Origin: Rhizobium sp. Q54
Lineage (GTDB): Bacteria; Pseudomonadota; Alphaproteobacteria; Rhizobiales; Xanthobacteraceae
Reading direction: 5' to 3'
DNA: 54,384 bases
Assembly: GCA_945870035.1 (NCBI GenBank)
Contig: CAMBQQ010000010.1
Coordinates: forward strand, 1-54,384
Numbering within the stretch: position 1 is the stretch's first letter; every line of letters starts with the position of its first letter. Shown here piece after piece: positions 51,305 to 54,384 of this stretch. The notes below the pieces were generated by a model. That model searched no databases, was not told the origin of the DNA, and worked only from the letters and a program-made list of their open reading frames with translations. The position numbers and the translations under genes were made by a program.

Positions 51305-51805
51305 TCAGTGCTTCATCCCGCCCGGCGCATGGCCGGCGGCCGGACCGGGGCTTTGCGCGCCAACGCCTTCAATGGTGAAACTGGCATCCACCTTGCCGGC
51401 CTTTTCGAACTGCAATGTCGCCTTGATGGTCTGCCCCTGCATGAGTTGCTGCTTAAGGCCCATGAACATCACATGATAGCCGCCCGGCTTCAGCTCGACT
51501 TTCTGCCCCGGCTTGATCTCGAGGCCCTGAGCCAATTCGCGCATCTTCATCACGCCATTGTCCATACTCATCTCGTGGACTTCAAAACGGCTGGAGATCT
51601 CGGTGACGCCGCCGATCAGGCGATCCGGCGCCGAGCCGGTATTGGTAATCGTCATGTAGCCGCCGCCGACGCCAGCCCCTTTCGGCGTCGCGCGCGCCCA
51701 CGGCGCAGAAATCTTCAAGGTACCGATGGTCACGTCCTCGGCGCTGGCCGGCATGGTCAGCGAAAGAGCGAGGACTGCGGTGGCGGCAATTGCAAAGCGT
51801 TTCAT
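51305..51805 (-). CDS. PCu(A)C-type periplasmic copper chaperone
   Basis: A 166-residue exported copper chaperone. Signal peptide FAIAATAVLALSLTMPASA. The copper ligands fall into the family pattern: H77 and M79 in FEVHEMSM, M88, then H111 and M113 in GGYHVMFMGL. The C-terminus is His/Met-rich (AGHAPGGMKH). It delivers copper to cytochrome c oxidase CuA or scavenges it in the periplasm. Downstream in the same direction no Sco gene is visible. The small Cys-rich gene upstream is probably related. Confidence 0.9.
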   Translation of the reverse strand: MKRFAIAATAVLALSLTMPASAEDVTIGTLKISAPWARATPKGAGVGGGYMTITNTGSAPDRLIGGVTEISSRFEVHEMSMDNGVMKMRELAQGLEIKPGQKVELKPGGYHVMFMGLKQQLMQGQTIKATLQFEKAGKVDASFTIEGVGAQSPGPAAGHAPGGMKH

Positions 51806-51900
51806 GGTTCTGAACTCCTGACGGCATCGAGCGCGTCACGACGCGGCTCGGCCATGGATGGCTATCAAAGGCTATTGAAAGTGAAGCGACTGGTTTCGCG

Positions 51901-52260
51901 TCAGGCTGCCGGCGGCGCGCGCGGAATCTGCGGGCCTCTCGGCGCGGCTTGCGCCGCCGCTTCGAGCGCAAATGCCGGCGTCAGCACGCTGAATCCGGTC
52001 AGCACAGCGGCTAACGAAGCCGGCACCGCGCCGATCAGCCCCTGCCCGCAACATTGGGTTCCACAGCCGGCGGCGCAGCCGCAGCCGGCATCATGCTGGG
52101 CTGGCTTTGACGTCGGTGTATTCGTACCCGAAGTGAGGCAAAGGCCATCGCGCATCGGCCCGGCAGCGGCGACCGCCAAAGGCAGCAGCAGCGCTTGCAG
52201 CACCACCACATAGGTGGCGGCCAGCGCGATAATTTGCCGGTACGGGATCGATGTGCGCAT
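51901..52260 (-). CDS. Small exported or membrane protein, DUF2946-like, Cys-rich
   Basis: A 119-residue protein with a hydrophobic N-terminal segment (QIIALAATYVVVLQALLLPL) and, later, a cysteine-rich stretch HDAGCGCAAGCGTQCCGQG followed by a second hydrophobic segment (LAAVLTGFSVLTPAFALE). This is the general plan of DUF2946/copper-associated small proteins found beside PCu(A)C. The frame continues upstream to 52464, but ATG 52260 matches the family-like start. It lies 95 bases upstream of the copper chaperone gene. Metal binding is a reasonable guess from the cysteines, not shown. Confidence 0.6.
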   Translation of the reverse strand: MRTSIPYRQIIALAATYVVVLQALLLPLAVAAAGPMRDGLCLTSGTNTPTSKPAQHDAGCGCAAGCGTQCCGQGLIGAVPASLAAVLTGFSVLTPAFALEAAAQAAPRGPQIPRAPPAA

Positions 52261-52310
52261 CGCCGGCAGTCTAAGCCGCCCGCCAGCTTTCGTCCATCCA
52301 CCGGGCAGCC

Positions 52311-54044
52311 TCAGGCCGACGCCGGATAGCGGCGAATAAGCTTGTTCTGCTTGAACAGGCTGGACACGAATTCTCCGATCTCTGTCGGGTGGAAGCCGCG
52401 CGCACGATTGCGCATGCCGATCTGGAACAGCAATCGCTGCTGCCGGGCGAGCCGCCGGTAACATTCACGCACGCCGAGGTGCGGGTCCCAGCAGTCGATC
52501 GCCTCGCCGCCGATACCGTTGATCTCGACGATAGCGAAATCTTCTCCCTGCATGAACGCTTCAATGCTGCCGAACCGAAGATCAAAACGCCCATAGTGAA
52601 ATTCCGTCATGCTGCGGGCAATAGCGTCGAAGCGCGCTTCCAGCGCCGCCGTAATATGGCGGGCACCATCGCGGTAAAGACCGCCGGCACGCTGATTACC
52701 GATCAGCGCGATGCGAACCACTTCGCCCCGCTCGGGAATGCGGTCGAGATCGATCGGATCGACGCCGCGATGGGTCGGGTCGCCGCCGAGATGAAAGTCC
52801 GACTTCCATTGCGCACGCGCGTCGCAATTGATGAGGTCACGCACCGTCTTGCGGCCGTCGCCAACGACATGCGGGAAATATCGCAGCGTCAACGAAACGA
52901 TGCGCCCCGTCGTCTCGCCCGGCAACCGCGCATAGAGCACGGCGGCTTCGGCCGGATACGGCACGAAGCGTTGCAGGACCAAAGTATTGGCGGCCGGGAA
53001 ACTCTCGATATAGGACGCCAGCGCCGCGCGGTCGTCGATACGACGCACGCCGTGGCCGTGCCAGCCGATATCCGGCTTGGCGATCAGCGGATATTCAAGT
53101 CCCGCTTCGGCCAGCAAGCGTTCGGCGCGCGCAATATCGGCGGCCGAATTGTCGGCACCGACGGGGCGATCCACCAGCACGAAATCGGCGATCCATTTCC
53201 GCTCATGTGCCGTGACGTCTGAGAAATACGAGCTTTTCGTCTCGCCCCACATACCGCCGGTAAAGATGCTTGGATTGGCCGCAGTCGGCAATGTCAGCGA
53301 CCCGTGCTTGAGGCCGAGCCGTATCCAGTTGATCACCAGCGGAATGTAAAACAGCGCCGGCGGAATCCGCTCGGCCGCCGCCACCTTGCGGTCGACGCGC
53401 GACAAAGGCGGCATGCCAAAGCAAGTGCTCGGCAGCGCCAACTCCATATCCTGTTCGTTGTCCGGCTCGATCCGGTCGCGGAATGCAAAAATACGCTTGC
53501 GCGCAAAACTGGTGGCGCCGATGGCGACAAATAGCAGCGGCCACGTCCAGATGCCGATGCTGTCCTCGAGCGCGTCGCCGAACACGATCACCAGATACAG
53601 CATCAACGGCAGATACAAAGCCGAGACGACCAGGCTCGCGGCGGCAAAGCGAACGAGCGAGACGCGGGCCCAGCCGCAGGCGACGAAAGCGACAAAGACG
53701 ATGCCCGGCACCACACGGCACAAAGCGACCACGCCGAATACATTGCGGTGCAGCGTGTCGCCGAACCGCCGCACGCGAGCGTCCACGGCAAAGCGCGATA
53801 GCCACGGCAAATAACGCGCGCCCGCCCCTATGCCATAGAGCACGAAATCGCTGGCGACGATGCCGCCATAGAGGCTCAGCACCACAAGAGTGGTCGACAT
53901 CAGATTATTGACGATCAAATAGCCGCCCAGAATGATCGCGAGATCTTCATGCGCGAACGGCAGCATGAAAAGCGACGTGATCTTCGTCAGGCCGGACAAA
54001 TCCATCGTCAGGATGTGTCCCAGCGCCGGCATCGATTGAAACAA
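52311..54044 (-). CDS. DedA/VTT membrane domain fused to an ATP-grasp enzyme
   Basis: A 577-residue two-part protein. Residues 25-180 are a DedA (VTT) membrane module: AHEDLAIILGGYLIV near the start, and the hallmark CRVVPGIVFVAFVACGWARV with R110, P113, G114 and G124, plus about five helices. Residues about 290-565 form an ATP-grasp domain: K323 in YPLIAKPDIGWHGHGVR with the Gly-rich loop, TLVLQRFVPYPAEAAVLYA, GDGRKTVRDLIN, GRFDLRFGS and FAIVEINGIGGEA with the metal-binding Glu and Asn. It resembles D-Ala-D-Ala ligase or cyanophycin synthetase-like ligases. DedA proteins flip undecaprenyl phosphate or other lipids. The fusion suggests ligation coupled to lipid transport at the inner membrane (inference). 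Confidence 0.85.
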   Translation of the reverse strand: MFQSMPALGHILTMDLSGLTKITSLFMLPFAHEDLAIILGGYLIVNNLMSTTLVVLSLYGGIVASDFVLYGIGAGARYLPWLSRFAVDARVRRFGDTLHRNVFGVVALCRVVPGIVFVAFVACGWARVSLVRFAAASLVVSALYLPLMLYLVIVFGDALEDSIGIWTWPLLFVAIGATSFARKRIFAFRDRIEPDNEQDMELALPSTCFGMPPLSRVDRKVAAAERIPPALFYIPLVINWIRLGLKHGSLTLPTAANPSIFTGGMWGETKSSYFSDVTAHERKWIADFVLVDRPVGADNSAADIARAERLLAEAGLEYPLIAKPDIGWHGHGVRRIDDRAALASYIESFPAANTLVLQRFVPYPAEAAVLYARLPGETTGRIVSLTLRYFPHVVGDGRKTVRDLINCDARAQWKSDFHLGGDPTHRGVDPIDLDRIPERGEVVRIALIGNQRAGGLYRDGARHITAALEARFDAIARSMTEFHYGRFDLRFGSIEAFMQGEDFAIVEINGIGGEAIDCWDPHLGVRECYRRLARQQRLLFQIGMRNRARGFHPTEIGEFVSSLFKQNKLIRRYPASA

Positions 54045-54207
54045 GTGCTTACCTCGATCCCCACGGCCTTCCGTTGCAGAAGGCGGAGCCTGTCGTTTTT
54101 ATGTTTGCGGCCCCGGACGCCAATTTGGCTTAACCCCGGAACGGGAACAAGGAACTTTCGGCGTGCTGACGCACAATATGTAACATTCCTTCTCCACAAC
54201 GAAAAAA

Positions 54208-54225
54208 TGTTGCACCGATGCAACA
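54208..54225. promoter_or_regulatory. 18-base palindrome upstream of the DedA-ATP-grasp gene
   Basis: TGTTGCA-CCGA-TGCAACA is a perfect inverted repeat of seven-base arms, 164 bases upstream of the start codon at 54044. It could be an operator or an RNA hairpin. The remaining bases 54045-54384 show no convincing gene or promoter. Confidence 0.35.
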
Positions 54226-54384
54226 AGGCAAAATACTCAAGGGCACCTCGAACAATAGCGTTTTTGCTGCGTGATCGTTAGCCCGCGCGGATCGGCGGGC
54301 AATTGGCAGATGATCTGACGCCGGTGCGGCTCCGCCGTATGCACCCGGCGTCCTGTTGAGGGTGGCACAAGCTGCCTTTTCCCT

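Noticed and set aside
1-54384. CRISPR arrays, rRNA and phage structural genes
   Set aside because: No regular direct repeats with spacers, no rRNA-like sequence and no phage proteins were found on reading both strands.

Overview
The window looks like an alphaproteobacterial chromosome segment, probably Hyphomicrobiales (Bradyrhizobium/Xanthobacteraceae-like). The main reasons are the complete PhyR-NepR-EcfG general stress response locus with an HWE-type kinase, a DUF992 protein, Ku plus a three-domain LigD, many TRAP, ABC and TctC-type uptake systems, and high GC content. This taxonomic call is inference from gene content.

Left part, about 1-35,220: an accessory catabolic region with scars of mobile DNA. 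It opens with the tail of an IS481-type transposase. Next come (i) an IclR regulator divergent from TRAP transporter genes, a cyclase-family hydrolase and an amidase; (ii) a six-gene leftward operon (ABC uptake system, FAD-dependent reductase, CoA transferase, acyl-CoA dehydrogenase) with a GntR/FCD regulator and a rightward MaoC / enoyl-CoA hydratase / SDR operon; (iii) a leftward operon of enoyl-CoA hydratase, NDP-forming acyl-CoA synthetase, orphan TctC-type binding protein, polysaccharide-deacetylase-fold hydrolase and amidase, with a divergent IclR regulator, an MmgE/PrpD protein and a CapA-like protein nearby; (iv) a leftward branched-chain-amino-acid-type ABC operon (LivHMGFK order) with an alpha/beta hydrolase, a RidA protein and a LysR regulator. 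Together they describe uptake of organic acids or amides, hydrolysis, CoA activation and beta-oxidation-like steps. Substrates cannot be read from the sequence. The region also holds IS21-like end repeats, an L,D-transpeptidase pseudogene, a possible SDR scrap and an IS3-family orfB remnant.

Right part, about 35,740-54,384: mostly intact, core-like genes. A three-gene operon (LVIVD beta-propeller, TIM-barrel isomerase/epimerase-like protein, Kelch beta-propeller) starts just after a 41-codon scrap of an MFS transporter gene. The stress island follows: DUF992 protein, HWE kinase, PhyR, NepR, EcfG, Ku, LigD and a low-affinity iron permease-like protein. At least four start regions here carry a GGAAC-N16/17-CGTT-like (EcfG-type) promoter and two more carry weaker versions, so the island may be largely autoregulated by the general stress response. 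Then come an RlpA-like protein, a carboxymuconolactone decarboxylase-like protein, a second TRAP system, a PCu(A)C copper chaperone with a Cys-rich small membrane protein, and a DedA/VTT membrane domain fused to an ATP-grasp enzyme.

No tRNA, rRNA or CRISPR array was seen. The most interesting items are the EcfG promoter-rich island, the paired putative GntR operators, the LVIVD/isomerase/Kelch operon with its truncated MFS leader, and the DedA-ATP-grasp fusion.
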